DNA of 64,000 bases from Bacteroides sp. GM023. GTDB lineage: Bacteria > Bacteroidota > Bacteroidia > Bacteroidales > Bacteroidaceae. The notes below the pieces were generated by a model. It saw only the letters and a list, made by a program, of their open reading frames with translations. It had not been told where the DNA came from and ran no database searches. The position numbers were made by a program, and so were the translations under genes. The stretch spans positions 248,001-312,000 of the forward strand of contig NZ_JAAXGE010000006.1 of NCBI RefSeq assembly GCF_014750685.1. Reading direction: 5' to 3'. Shown here piece by piece: positions 54,175-63,949 of the stretch (the stretch's first letter is position 1; each line of letters starts with the position of its first letter).

Positions 54175-54810
54175 ATGAGAACTTCAATAACCTATTTATT
54201 ACTTTTCTTTCTATCCATTACCTCTGTCCACGCACAGGGTATGAAGAAGATGGTGCAACTCCAGGAATTTGAAACCCGTCTGGCAAAGGAAGCGCAAACC
54301 GTAGAATCCATTGAAAGTGATTTCACACAAGTGAAATACCTGGATGTATTTGACGAGAAAGTCACTTCCAAAGGGAAGTTCTACTACCGGAAGAGCAATA
54401 AAATCTGTATGGAATATTTTCGTCCGATGGATTATCTCATTGTGATAAATGGCAGTAAGCTAAAAATAGTATCGGATGGCAAGAAAAGCATCATGAACCT
54501 GAGTTCCAATAAGATGATGGGACAAATGCAGGATATGTTAACCGCATGCATGATAGGCGACCTGTCCAAAATGTCATCCAACTACCAACTGGAATATTTT
54601 GAAGATGCCCGTTACTATCTGGTTAAAATAAAACCGATAAACAAAGCCGTCCAAGCCTATATTGCCGGAATAGAAATCTACCTGGACAAGAAGGATATGT
54701 CGGTACACAAACTCCGTTTGTCCGAAACCGCAACGAATTATACTGAATACGAATTCTATAACAAAAAGTTCAACTCCCTGAATAATGAGACGAAGTTTGC
54801 GATTCGTTAG
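54175..54810 (+). CDS. LolA-like periplasmic lipoprotein carrier
   Basis: A 211-residue secreted protein (signal to ~20, SVHAQG) of the LolA-type fold (SIESDFTQVKYLDVFDEKVTSKGKFYY, YRKSNKICMEYFRPMDYLIVINGSK). It probably shuttles the lipid-like product or its carrier across the periplasm with the lipoprotein encoded next. LolA-like proteins are regular members of aryl polyene clusters. Confidence 0.82.
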   Translation: MRTSITYLLLFFLSITSVHAQGMKKMVQLQEFETRLAKEAQTVESIESDFTQVKYLDVFDEKVTSKGKFYYRKSNKICMEYFRPMDYLIVINGSKLKIVSDGKKSIMNLSSNKMMGQMQDMLTACMIGDLSKMSSNYQLEYFEDARYYLVKIKPINKAVQAYIAGIEIYLDKKDMSVHKLRLSETATNYTEYEFYNKKFNSLNNETKFAIR

Positions 54811-55345
54811 TCCGGCAGTCCTGTTTCTCTTATTGATACAGTTCTCTACTTCCTGTTCTCCACGGATAAATGGAGAAGGTAGTACAGTGCCGCCCGCTAT
54901 TGAACTGACAAAAGGGGAAGACTCGCAAAAATATAATATCCAACTGGATTTCATGAAACATCACATGAGCGGCATGCTGATTGTACGCCGTATGCCTGAC
55001 AATGAAATCCGGATAGTAGCGTCTACCTATTTCGGACTAAGTCTTTTTGACTTCTCTCTCCGTGGTGACAACTTTAATGTAAACAGTTGCATTGAGCCCA
55101 TGAAAAAAGAAAAGGTGTTGAAACTTCTGGAGATGGATTTCAAACGTCTGTTCCTTAGTGAGAAAGGCATTTGCGCGAAAGCCACCAAAAATGAACTTAC
55201 AGAGAAAAGGGTCAGTGGAAAAGGCTTTGGAAAGTCTGTCCTTTACATCACGGGCAACATTCCGGGTGACCCCGCACAAATAAAAATAAAACATCCGTGG
55301 ATACGATTAACAATCCGCCTGGATAAACTATCTAAAGAGATTTAA
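54785..55345 (+). CDS. Outer-membrane lipoprotein, LolB/DUF3261-like
   Basis: A 186-residue lipoprotein (signal ending STSC, Cys24) predicted to be beta-rich (FMKHHMSGMLIVRRMPDNEIRIV; STYFGLSLFDFSLRGDNF). It resembles the small DUF3261/LolB-like lipoproteins of aryl polyene clusters, which probably receive the product at the outer membrane. It overlaps the LolA-like gene by 26 bp. The family call is from pattern and context. Confidence 0.6.
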   Translation: MRRSLRFVSPAVLFLLLIQFSTSCSPRINGEGSTVPPAIELTKGEDSQKYNIQLDFMKHHMSGMLIVRRMPDNEIRIVASTYFGLSLFDFSLRGDNFNVNSCIEPMKKEKVLKLLEMDFKRLFLSEKGICAKATKNELTEKRVSGKGFGKSVLYITGNIPGDPAQIKIKHPWIRLTIRLDKLSKEI

Positions 55346-55348
55346 TAT

Positions 55349-55723
55349 ATGCTACTCGACAACTTCTATACACTACTCTCTTCCGAAGTATCGGACTCGC
55401 TCACACGGACCATTCAGATTGAATTGAATCCGAAACACGCTATTTATCAGGGACACTTCCCGGAGCATCCGGTAGTTCCTGGAGTCTGTATGCTGCAAAT
55501 TATCAAGGAGTGTATAGAAACTTTCCGCCAACAGAAGTTGCAATATGCACAAATGTCGTCTTGTAAGTTCCTTTCAGCTATCAATCCCTTAGAGACACCG
55601 CACTTATCAATAGCGCTGACTCTCAAAGATACGGAAGAAGACAAACTTCAGTTACTAGCGGAAGGAACCGTAGAAAACGAATGTTTCATCAAGCTGAAAG
55701 CTGTACTTATCCCTAAAGCATGA
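55349..55723 (+). CDS. FabZ/ApeI-like 3-hydroxyacyl-ACP dehydratase
   Basis: A 124-residue hotdog protein with the full GHFPEHPVVPGV block (catalytic His) and the helix IIKECIETF. It would dehydrate the 3-hydroxyacyl-ACP to the conjugated enoyl product, the polyene unit. No enoyl reductase is encoded, as expected for polyene synthesis. ATGA overlap with the next gene. Confidence 0.85.
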   Translation: MLLDNFYTLLSSEVSDSLTRTIQIELNPKHAIYQGHFPEHPVVPGVCMLQIIKECIETFRQQKLQYAQMSSCKFLSAINPLETPHLSIALTLKDTEEDKLQLLAEGTVENECFIKLKAVLIPKA

Positions 55724-56913
55724 AGGAAGAACAAACAAGTACAGTCTATTGGCATGAGAAGTTGAAACAGTTGGGGATTATCGTTGTTATCCCAAGTTAC
55801 AACAATGACAAAACAGTAGCCGACGTCATAGAGAATGTCCGTTTCTATTCGCCGGACATCCTTGTTATCAATGACGGTTCAACGGATGAAACAGCCGGAA
55901 TACTTAGCCGGGAGAAAAATCTGCATATCATCACTCACCCCGCCAACCAGGGAAAAGGGGTAGCTTTGAAACATGGGCTTTGTTATGCTAAAGAGCAAGG
56001 ATTCCGATATGCAATCACCATTGATTCGGATGGGCAACATTTTGCTTCGGACATCCCCTCTTTCATTGAAGCCATAGAAAAGGAACCGGACACTCTACTG
56101 GTAGGTGCGCGCAACCTTGCCTCGGACAATATGCCGGGAAAGAATACATTTGCCAACAAGTTCTCCAACTTCTGGTTTTCTCTTGAGACGGGAATCAAGC
56201 TACAAGATACGCAATCCGGATACCGACTATATCCGTTGCAACGAATGAATGTCGACAAGTGGTATTATACCGCCAAATATGAATTTGAACTGGAAGCTAT
56301 TGTTTTTGCTGCATGGAGTGGTATTACCGTTAAAAACATTCCGGTACATGTCTATTATCCACCACAAGAAGAACGGGTTTCTCATTTCCGCCCGTTCCGG
56401 GACTTTACCCGTATCAGCATCCTGAACACGGTATTGGTGCTTATCACTTTCTTGTGGATTATCCCCCGCAACTTTTTCCGGAAACTGACCTGGAAGAACT
56501 GCAAGCGGTTCTTCTCCGAGCATGTCACCCATTCGCCGGAATCTAACCTGAGGATCACGGCTGCTATTATACTCGGAGTATTCATGGGCATCGTTCCCGT
56601 ATGGGGGTACCAAATGCTGATAACCCTGTTTCTTGCACATTTGCTCAAGTTAAACAAAGTCATAGCTATTGTAGCGGCCAATATCAGTATTCCCCCTATG
56701 ATTCCATTTTTACTATATGGAAGTTACGCGACCGGATGCAAAGTGCTGGGCGAACCCATCAACCTTCGTATAAATGAGCTTTCTTTTGAAAATGTGAAAT
56801 CAGTCATAGAACAATATTTGATAGGAAGTATTATCTTTGCAATCATTTGCAGTTTAGTAGCAGGAATCATTTCGTTTGTCCTGCTCACGACTTGTAGGAG
56901 AAAAAAGATATGA
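55720..56913 (+). CDS. Family 2 glycosyltransferase with C-terminal DUF2062 membrane domain
   Basis: A 397-residue protein. The GT2 domain (~18-235) is close to dolichol/polyprenyl-phosphate mannosyltransferases (VVIPSYNNDKTVADVI, VINDGSTDETAGIL, TIDSDGQHFASDIP). A membrane-bound DUF2062 part follows (~275-395; LGVFMGIVPVWGYQML). It would glycosylate a lipid or the aryl head group at the inner membrane. It is joined to both neighbours by ATGA. Confidence 0.87.
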   Translation: MKEEQTSTVYWHEKLKQLGIIVVIPSYNNDKTVADVIENVRFYSPDILVINDGSTDETAGILSREKNLHIITHPANQGKGVALKHGLCYAKEQGFRYAITIDSDGQHFASDIPSFIEAIEKEPDTLLVGARNLASDNMPGKNTFANKFSNFWFSLETGIKLQDTQSGYRLYPLQRMNVDKWYYTAKYEFELEAIVFAAWSGITVKNIPVHVYYPPQEERVSHFRPFRDFTRISILNTVLVLITFLWIIPRNFFRKLTWKNCKRFFSEHVTHSPESNLRITAAIILGVFMGIVPVWGYQMLITLFLAHLLKLNKVIAIVAANISIPPMIPFLLYGSYATGCKVLGEPINLRINELSFENVKSVIEQYLIGSIIFAIICSLVAGIISFVLLTTCRRKKI

Positions 56914-59900
56914 CCCAGTTTTTCATCGGACTATATGAATATTTTGAGAGACACAAGATTCTGTTCTACCTGTCGCTCATTTGTTGTGTCCTGCTTATGG
57001 GGTTCTTTGCCTTTCAAGTGAAGTTTGAAGAGAATATTACGCAATTCTTCCCCGACACCAAAGATTCACAGAATACAATCAAAGTTTTCGATAATCTTAA
57101 GATTAAGGACAAGATCATCGTCATGTTGTCTTCTGCGGATACGTGTAATGCCGTAGAACCTGATTCTCTGATTGAGATAGCCGGACAAATCCAACAAACA
57201 CTGACCGCAAGAGCCGGAGGGACATTGATAAAGGACATCTTCTCACAGGTAGACCAAAATCTCATAGGCGGAGCTACTGATTTTGTGTACGAGCATCTCC
57301 CACTCTTTCTTACAGATACTGATTATCAACGATTCGATTCCCTGCTAACCAAAGAAGGGATACAAGCCAGCATGAAGAAGAATTATACCAATCTCCTTTC
57401 TCCTGCCGGAATTGCATTAAGAAGTTATATCCTCAGAGACCCACTCGGATTAGGTAGTGAAGTACTGAAGCATTTACAAGATTTCCAGTTAGAAGCTAAT
57501 TACGAAATCTATGACGAACATATTTTTTCCAAAGACGGTTCTACCCTTTTGATGTTTATCACTCCGGTGTTCAGTACAGGAAGTACCGGAAAAAATGACG
57601 AACTGGTCAGGATACTGGAGGAAGAACTTCAGCACGTACAAGAAAGATCTTCCATGATTCGGGCGGAATATTTCGGAGGTCCGTCAGTGGGAGTCTACAA
57701 TGCCCGACAAATTAAGAAAGACACCATTCTGACTTCATCTATCGCGCTGCTTATCATCATTGTATTTATCTCATTCGCTTTCAAACGGAAAAGGTCGATA
57801 CCACTGATTATTACTCCGGTGTTATTCGGCGGAATGTTTGCCTTGTGCATGATTTTCTTTATCAAAGGAAGTATTTCGGCCATTGCCGTGGGAGCCGGTT
57901 CGGCTGTGATGGGTATTGCACTTAGCTATTCCATCCACATGCTGGCGCATCAGAATCATGTTTCTACTGTACAGCAATTGATTAAAGAAATCGCCTACCC
58001 ACTTACGGTAGGTAGTTTCACTACTATCGGCGCATTTATGGGACTGATATTCACCAGTTCCGATTTATTACGGGACTTTGGGCTCTTCGCTTCTTTAGCA
58101 CTGGTAGGCACTACCCTTTTCTGCCTGATTTATCTTCCTCATTTCCTGAAAGGACAGGCAGACGTAAAACAAGGACGTGTATTGCGTATCATTGAGAGAA
58201 TAAACGCTTATTCTTTCGAAAAGAACAAATGGTTGGTGGGTGGTATTCTCATCATTACCGTTATCTGCCTATTTACCTCGCAGAAAGTCGGTTTCAATAA
58301 TGATATGATGAGCCTCAACTATGAGCCCCGGCATCTCAAGCAATCGGAAGAGAAACTAATGCAACTCTTCGACAGCCACGAAAAGACAGTCCTCTTTGTC
58401 AGTGTAGGCAAGGATATGAACCAAGCTACTGAAATATATGCAGCAACCAATCAGAAATTATCATCACTGAAAGAACAAGGGCTGATTAAAGAGTATGCTT
58501 CTGCTTCACAGTTTCTTATTTCTCCGCAAGAACAACAAAAACGTCTGAAGAAATGGGAAGATTACTGGACGAATGATAAAAAGGAACTGATACGTGAGAA
58601 CCTGGAAACATCCGCTACCGAATATCGTTTCCGTCCCGGAAGTTTCGATGGCTTTTATCAATGGATGAATCAGCCTTTCGGTGAATATCATTATACTTCC
58701 CAAGAAGATGATTTATCCGGCAAGTTATTGAATGAATGGCAAACATCGGCTGATTCCATCACGATGCTTATCAGCCAGATACGGATTAACGAGACTAATA
58801 AAGAAGCGGTATATGAGAGTTTCAACAAAGCACAGGATGTTGTCATCTTCGACCGCTCTTTCTTTGCCAACAAATGGGTGTCTGCCATCAATGATGATTT
58901 TTACCTGATTCTGTATATTTCCTCCTTTCTGATATTCTTCGCCTTATGGTTCTCATACGGCCGCATCGAGCTTACTTTAATGAGCTTTCTCCCGATGCTG
59001 GTCAGTTGGGTCATCATACTGGGGTTGATGGGAATCTTGGGGATTGAGTTCAATATCATCAATATCATTCTGTCCACCTTTATATTCGGTATCGGCGATG
59101 ATTTCAGTATTTTCATTATGGACGGATTACAGAGTAAGTATCGTACAGGTCAAAAGGTATTGAACTCACACAAAACGGCTATCTTCTTTTCTGCCTTCAC
59201 TACGGTGGTGGGAATGGGAGCGCTTGTTTTTGCCAAACATCCGGCATTACAATCTATTTCACTGATTTCCATTCTCGGAATGATAGCAGTCGTACTGGTG
59301 GCCTATACCATTCAGCCGCTTATCTTCCGGTTCTTCATTGCCGGGCCTGCTTCCAAAGGATTGCCTCCTTATACGCTCATCGGGCTGATACGAACCGTTC
59401 TGCTCTTTTTGCTTTTCTTTATCGGGTGTATCCTTCTGCGAATATTGATAGTTGTACTCTATCTGGTACCGGTACGCAAAAGTAGTAAACAGCATTTCGT
59501 TTGCCGCCTGATACAAATTACCTGCAAAGGGATTCTGCTATTGGCTACCGCTGTCAAAAAAGAACATATCAACAAAGCCAACGAACAATTTAACCGTCCG
59601 GCAATTATCATTGCCAATCATCAGTCTTTTATAGATATACTGGTGTTACTATCTCTTTCATCCAAAATATTGATGGTGACCAATCACTGGGTATGGCACT
59701 CTCCTTTTTTCGGAGCTATTATCCGTTATGCTGATTTCTACTATATAGGCGAAGGATACGAGCAATACATAGAACGTATGCGGAAAAAAGTGGAAGAAGG
59801 ATACTCTATTGCTATCTTTCCCGAAGGAACACGTACGTACAACGGAAAAATGAAACGCTTCCATAAAGGTGCTTTTTATCTTGCCGAAACAATCCGGTTG

Positions 59901-60767
59901 GATATTCTTCCGATTCTACTATACGGCAATAATAAGATTATTGCCAAAGCCCAACCGTTCAATATCCGCAAAGGAATAATCTATACGGAAATACTTCCCC
60001 GTATTCCCGTGGACGACCAGTCTTTCGGGACAACCTATCAGGAACGTACCAAACGCATATCGGCTTATATGAAGCAGGAATATGCACGCATCTGTCAGGA
60101 AAAGAATACGACGGACAATCCCGCTTTCTATGAGGCACTTATCCAAAACTATATCTATAAAGGGCCTGTAATAGAGTGGTATATCCGTATTAAAGTGAAA
60201 ATGGAAGGAAATTACCGGCTGTTCAACCAACTCATTCCTGCGCAAGGACAAATCACGGACATTGGTTGCGGATACGGTCCGTTATGTTATATGCTTTCCC
60301 TGCTGTCCGAAGACCGTGATATTTTAGGTATCGATTATGATGAAGACAAGATAGCCGTAGCGCAACACGGATGGTTGCGTAGTGACCGTCTGCAATTCAG
60401 GCATGGCGGTGCACTTGAATATCCTTTACCGGAAAGTGATGTGTTTATCCTGAACGATATGCTACATTATATGAGTTACGAACATCAACGGTCATTGCTG
60501 TTGAAATGTGCAGCCCTGCTGCGCCCGCAAGGAATGATGATTATTCGTGACGGAAATTCCGCCGATACTTCCAGACACCGGTTGACCCGGTTCACAGAAA
60601 TCCTGTCTACCCGTATCTTCAATTTCAACCGGACAACAGAAGAGTTGCATTTCACCACAGAAACACAACTACGGAAGATAGCGGAAACTTGTGGGATGAA
60701 CATCGAAATCATACCCAACGATAAATACACATCGAACACCATTTATATATTCAGAAAACCGGACTAG
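56910..60767 (+). CDS. MMPL/RND-like exporter fused to a PlsC acyltransferase and a methyltransferase
   Basis: A 1285-residue three-part fusion. Residues ~1-830 are an MMPL-type RND exporter with two membrane blocks (first helix ~17-35; GAGSAVMGIALSYSIHMLAH and FIFGIGDDFSIFIMDG in the core). Residues ~860-1075 contain a membrane helix and a PlsC-like acyltransferase with NHQSFID (His904, Asp909) and FPEGTR (970-975). Residues ~1105-1285 form a SAM methyltransferase with DIGCGYG at 1117. The protein probably loads and exports the polyene lipid. It starts by ATGA with the glycosyltransferase gene. Confidence 0.9.
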   Translation: MTQFFIGLYEYFERHKILFYLSLICCVLLMGFFAFQVKFEENITQFFPDTKDSQNTIKVFDNLKIKDKIIVMLSSADTCNAVEPDSLIEIAGQIQQTLTARAGGTLIKDIFSQVDQNLIGGATDFVYEHLPLFLTDTDYQRFDSLLTKEGIQASMKKNYTNLLSPAGIALRSYILRDPLGLGSEVLKHLQDFQLEANYEIYDEHIFSKDGSTLLMFITPVFSTGSTGKNDELVRILEEELQHVQERSSMIRAEYFGGPSVGVYNARQIKKDTILTSSIALLIIIVFISFAFKRKRSIPLIITPVLFGGMFALCMIFFIKGSISAIAVGAGSAVMGIALSYSIHMLAHQNHVSTVQQLIKEIAYPLTVGSFTTIGAFMGLIFTSSDLLRDFGLFASLALVGTTLFCLIYLPHFLKGQADVKQGRVLRIIERINAYSFEKNKWLVGGILIITVICLFTSQKVGFNNDMMSLNYEPRHLKQSEEKLMQLFDSHEKTVLFVSVGKDMNQATEIYAATNQKLSSLKEQGLIKEYASASQFLISPQEQQKRLKKWEDYWTNDKKELIRENLETSATEYRFRPGSFDGFYQWMNQPFGEYHYTSQEDDLSGKLLNEWQTSADSITMLISQIRINETNKEAVYESFNKAQDVVIFDRSFFANKWVSAINDDFYLILYISSFLIFFALWFSYGRIELTLMSFLPMLVSWVIILGLMGILGIEFNIINIILSTFIFGIGDDFSIFIMDGLQSKYRTGQKVLNSHKTAIFFSAFTTVVGMGALVFAKHPALQSISLISILGMIAVVLVAYTIQPLIFRFFIAGPASKGLPPYTLIGLIRTVLLFLLFFIGCILLRILIVVLYLVPVRKSSKQHFVCRLIQITCKGILLLATAVKKEHINKANEQFNRPAIIIANHQSFIDILVLLSLSSKILMVTNHWVWHSPFFGAIIRYADFYYIGEGYEQYIERMRKKVEEGYSIAIFPEGTRTYNGKMKRFHKGAFYLAETIRLDILPILLYGNNKIIAKAQPFNIRKGIIYTEILPRIPVDDQSFGTTYQERTKRISAYMKQEYARICQEKNTTDNPAFYEALIQNYIYKGPVIEWYIRIKVKMEGNYRLFNQLIPAQGQITDIGCGYGPLCYMLSLLSEDRDILGIDYDEDKIAVAQHGWLRSDRLQFRHGGALEYPLPESDVFILNDMLHYMSYEHQRSLLLKCAALLRPQGMMIIRDGNSADTSRHRLTRFTEILSTRIFNFNRTTEELHFTTETQLRKIAETCGMNIEIIPNDKYTSNTIYIFRKPD

Positions 60768-60768
60768 C

Positions 60769-62259
60769 ATGAGTAAATATGACATCATCATCATCGGAAG
60801 CGGCCTTGGCGGACTGGAATGCGGAGCTATTCTAAGTAAAGAAGGATTCAACGTATGCGTAATAGAGAAAAATACGCAATTCGGAGGATGCTTCCAAACG
60901 TATCAACGAAAAGGACATTTGTTTGATACGGGCATTCATTACGTAGGAAGCCTGGATGAAGGTCAAGTGATGAATCAGTATTTCCGCTATTTCGGTATCA
61001 TGGATAAGTTGAAAGTGAAGCGCTTGGACGCGGCAGCTTTCGATACGATTTTCTACAAAGGAGAGGCGTATAATTACGCGATGGAATACCCGCAGTTTAT
61101 CGAAACGCTCTGTCAGTCTTTTCCGCATGAGAAGGAGAACCTGAAACGCTACACCGAACAGCTCCAGGCGGTTGGGAATCTGATTAGTGTAGACCATCTG
61201 AAACAAGGAACTATCGCACTGGAAGGAATGAAATATTTCTGTACCTCTGCTGCCAGACTGATTGCCGACATTACCCCCAACCCTACTCTGCAAAATGTAT
61301 TGGCTGGTTCCGCATTACTCTACGGCGGTCTGAAAGATGTTTCCACTTTCTACCAGCATGCCATGATTAATCATTCCTACATTGAAGGAGCCTATCGCTT
61401 TGTGGACGGAAGTATGCAAGTCAGCCTGGAACTGATTCATGTTATCCGTGCCAATGGCGGAACTATTCTCAATAATAGCGAAGCAACCCGTATCATTGTT
61501 GAAAACGAGAAAGTGCAAGGAGTTATTATCAACGGCGAAGAACGGCTGGAAAGTGATTACGTCATATCCAATATGCATCCCAAACGAACATTAGAGATAC
61601 TAGACAAGAACCGCAGTATCAAGAATGCCTACATTTCCCGAATCCGCTCGCTCGAAAATACGTATGGCATCTTCACGCTCTATTTGGTAATGAAGAAGAA
61701 AAGCACTCCTTACCAGAATCGTAACCTTTACCTTCATGGAGATAATGAGGTATGGTATGACAGACAACTGTATCCGGGAAGCACCACCAATTGCATGATT
61801 TCGATGCAAGCATCTTCAGAAGACAGTCGATATGCCAGCGTTGTCTCTATCCTGACACCAATGTATATGGATGAATTGTCTGCATGGAAAGACACAACTC
61901 CCGAACATAGAGGAGAGAGTTATCGAATCTTCAAACAGGAAAAAGCGCAGCAGATACTCCATTTTATCCGTAGACATGGCATTGATTTTTCTGATAACAT
62001 AGCAGAAATACACACAACAACTCCATTGAGTTATCGTGATTATACAGGTACTGAAGACGGTTCCGCATATGGGATTATCAAAAACTATAAATGTCCGCAA
62101 ATCGGTTTTGTGTCTACACGAAGCCGGTTAGGAAATCTCTTTTTCACAGGTCAGAACCTGAATGTGCATGGCGCACTGGGCGTAACACTAACAGCTATGC
62201 TTACTTGCACCGAATTTGTAGGACAAGAATATTTAGCTAAAAAGGTAGGAAATGCATAA
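60769..62259 (+). CDS. FAD-dependent oxidoreductase, phytoene desaturase/retinol saturase-like
   Basis: A 496-residue flavoenzyme with the dinucleotide motif GSGLGGLE (Gly10-Gly15), FGGCFQTYQRKGHLFDTG and the C-terminal FAD-binding pattern NLFFTGQNLNVHGALG. Members act on long conjugated polyenes. Here it may desaturate, isomerise or saturate a polyene intermediate or a fatty chain joined to it. It starts 1 bp after the fusion gene and overlaps the next gene by 8 bp. Confidence 0.85.
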   Translation: MSKYDIIIIGSGLGGLECGAILSKEGFNVCVIEKNTQFGGCFQTYQRKGHLFDTGIHYVGSLDEGQVMNQYFRYFGIMDKLKVKRLDAAAFDTIFYKGEAYNYAMEYPQFIETLCQSFPHEKENLKRYTEQLQAVGNLISVDHLKQGTIALEGMKYFCTSAARLIADITPNPTLQNVLAGSALLYGGLKDVSTFYQHAMINHSYIEGAYRFVDGSMQVSLELIHVIRANGGTILNNSEATRIIVENEKVQGVIINGEERLESDYVISNMHPKRTLEILDKNRSIKNAYISRIRSLENTYGIFTLYLVMKKKSTPYQNRNLYLHGDNEVWYDRQLYPGSTTNCMISMQASSEDSRYASVVSILTPMYMDELSAWKDTTPEHRGESYRIFKQEKAQQILHFIRRHGIDFSDNIAEIHTTTPLSYRDYTGTEDGSAYGIIKNYKCPQIGFVSTRSRLGNLFFTGQNLNVHGALGVTLTAMLTCTEFVGQEYLAKKVGNA

Positions 62260-63949
62260 AGCAATCAAGAAAACAATCAAATATACGAGTTATGTTCTAT
62301 TGTCGCTCATAGTCGTATTCATAGTCGGAATCAGTTATCTCTATTTTTCTGCGGATATGCAGACACCCAAATGCGAACCGACTATGACCATAGACAAGGT
62401 GATGTATGCGGATAGTCTCAATCTCCGGTATTATGCAGGTAACTATCTGCGTCACAGCGACAGCGGACTGTGGGAATTGTTTGTGAAAGGGCCGGCTTTT
62501 CGAAGAGGAGAAGCCATCGGCAAGCTATCGTCCGACTTGCTTTATCACCAAGAGAAAGTGTTCGTTGACCAAATCCGTGAAATCGTTCCTTCGGAGAGTT
62601 ATCTTAAATTCCTACGGTTCTTTATCGTACTATTCAACCGCGAACTGGGCAAGAATGTACCGGAAGAATTCAGAGATGAAATTTACGGCATCTCGTTGTC
62701 GTGTACACACGAATATGACTTTATCGGCAGTCCTTACGAACGCCAGTTGAATTACCATTCGGCACATGACTTGGGACATGCCATGCAAGATTATATGTTA
62801 GTGGGATGTAGTTCATTCGCTACTTGGGGAACACAAAGTGCAGATTCATCCCTGCTTATCGGACGTAATTTCGATTTCTATGTCGGAGAGGCCTTTGCTG
62901 AAAACAAGTTGGTTTCTTTTTACGCCCCGGAGAAAGGATATGGATTCGCTTCTGTCGGATGGCCTGGCATGATAGGAGTATTATCCGGTATGAACGAAAC
63001 AGGACTCACCGTTACGATTAACGCCGCCAAATCTGCCGTTCCAACAGGTTCCGCCACCCCTATCTCCATCCTAACCAGAGAAATTCTCCAATATGCATCG
63101 ACCATTGACGAAGCCTATGCAATCGCCCGGAAGCGGAAAACATTTGTTTCCGAATCGATCTTAATCGGGTCTGCCAAAGACGGCAAAGCTGCCATCATAG
63201 AGAAATCGCCTGAGAAAACCGCGCTTTTCACCGGAAATGAACCGGACAGGCTTATTTGCACCAATCATTATCAATCAGAAGCATTTAGCAAAGACGAGCG
63301 GAATTTGGAAAATATCCGTACTTCCGACAGTCCCTACCGCTTTGCCCGCTTAGAAGAATTGCTCAATGAGAATCTTCCGATAGATGCTCCCAAAGCTGCC
63401 TCTATCCTTCGCAACCATCAAGGTCTGCAAAACGCGGATTTAGGTTTAGCCAATGAAATGGCTATCAATCAATTCATTGCGCACCATTCTGTTATCTTCC
63501 AACCGGAAAAACGGTTAATGTGGGTATCAACTTCACCGTGGCAGTGTGGGAAGTACGTAGCATACGACCTGAATAAAATATTCAGAGATACCCTTAACTT
63601 CCGCCACGAAATATACATCCCGGAACAAACAATTCCTGCCGATGACTTTATAGAAAAGCCGGAGTTCCAACAACTTCTTACGTACAAGAAACTGACTCCC
63701 ACCCTACTAAAAAAAATAAAGAATAAGGAAAAGGCCGAAGAGAGCCTGTTGATGCAATATGAAGCTTCTAATCCCTCCTTCTATTATGTATATGAAGTGT
63801 TGGGAGACTATTACAAAGCTATGCAACAGCCTCAACAAGCCATTGCCTATTGGCAAAAAGCGCTTAGTAAACCGATTCCCAAATTGCAAGAGAAAGACCG
63901 TATCCAACAGAAAATCCAAAAACAATCCAAAGATGGAAAAGAATCCTGA
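62252..63949 (+). CDS. C45/acyl-CoA:6-APA acyltransferase-like Ntn-hydrolase, membrane-anchored
   Basis: A 565-residue protein with an N-terminal transmembrane segment (~12-32) and an Ntn-type domain. The expected self-processing nucleophile is Cys186 in VGCSSFATWG, followed by GRNFDFYVGEAF and LSGMNETGLTVTIN. The final ~80 residues suggest a TPR-like repeat. Ntn acyltransferases form or break amide bonds to acyl chains, so it may attach the aryl polyene or a fatty acid to an amino group, perhaps one exposed by the deacetylase. It overlaps the next gene by 17 bp. Confidence 0.82.
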   Translation: MHKAIKKTIKYTSYVLLSLIVVFIVGISYLYFSADMQTPKCEPTMTIDKVMYADSLNLRYYAGNYLRHSDSGLWELFVKGPAFRRGEAIGKLSSDLLYHQEKVFVDQIREIVPSESYLKFLRFFIVLFNRELGKNVPEEFRDEIYGISLSCTHEYDFIGSPYERQLNYHSAHDLGHAMQDYMLVGCSSFATWGTQSADSSLLIGRNFDFYVGEAFAENKLVSFYAPEKGYGFASVGWPGMIGVLSGMNETGLTVTINAAKSAVPTGSATPISILTREILQYASTIDEAYAIARKRKTFVSESILIGSAKDGKAAIIEKSPEKTALFTGNEPDRLICTNHYQSEAFSKDERNLENIRTSDSPYRFARLEELLNENLPIDAPKAASILRNHQGLQNADLGLANEMAINQFIAHHSVIFQPEKRLMWVSTSPWQCGKYVAYDLNKIFRDTLNFRHEIYIPEQTIPADDFIEKPEFQQLLTYKKLTPTLLKKIKNKEKAEESLLMQYEASNPSFYYVYEVLGDYYKAMQQPQQAIAYWQKALSKPIPKLQEKDRIQQKIQKQSKDGKES

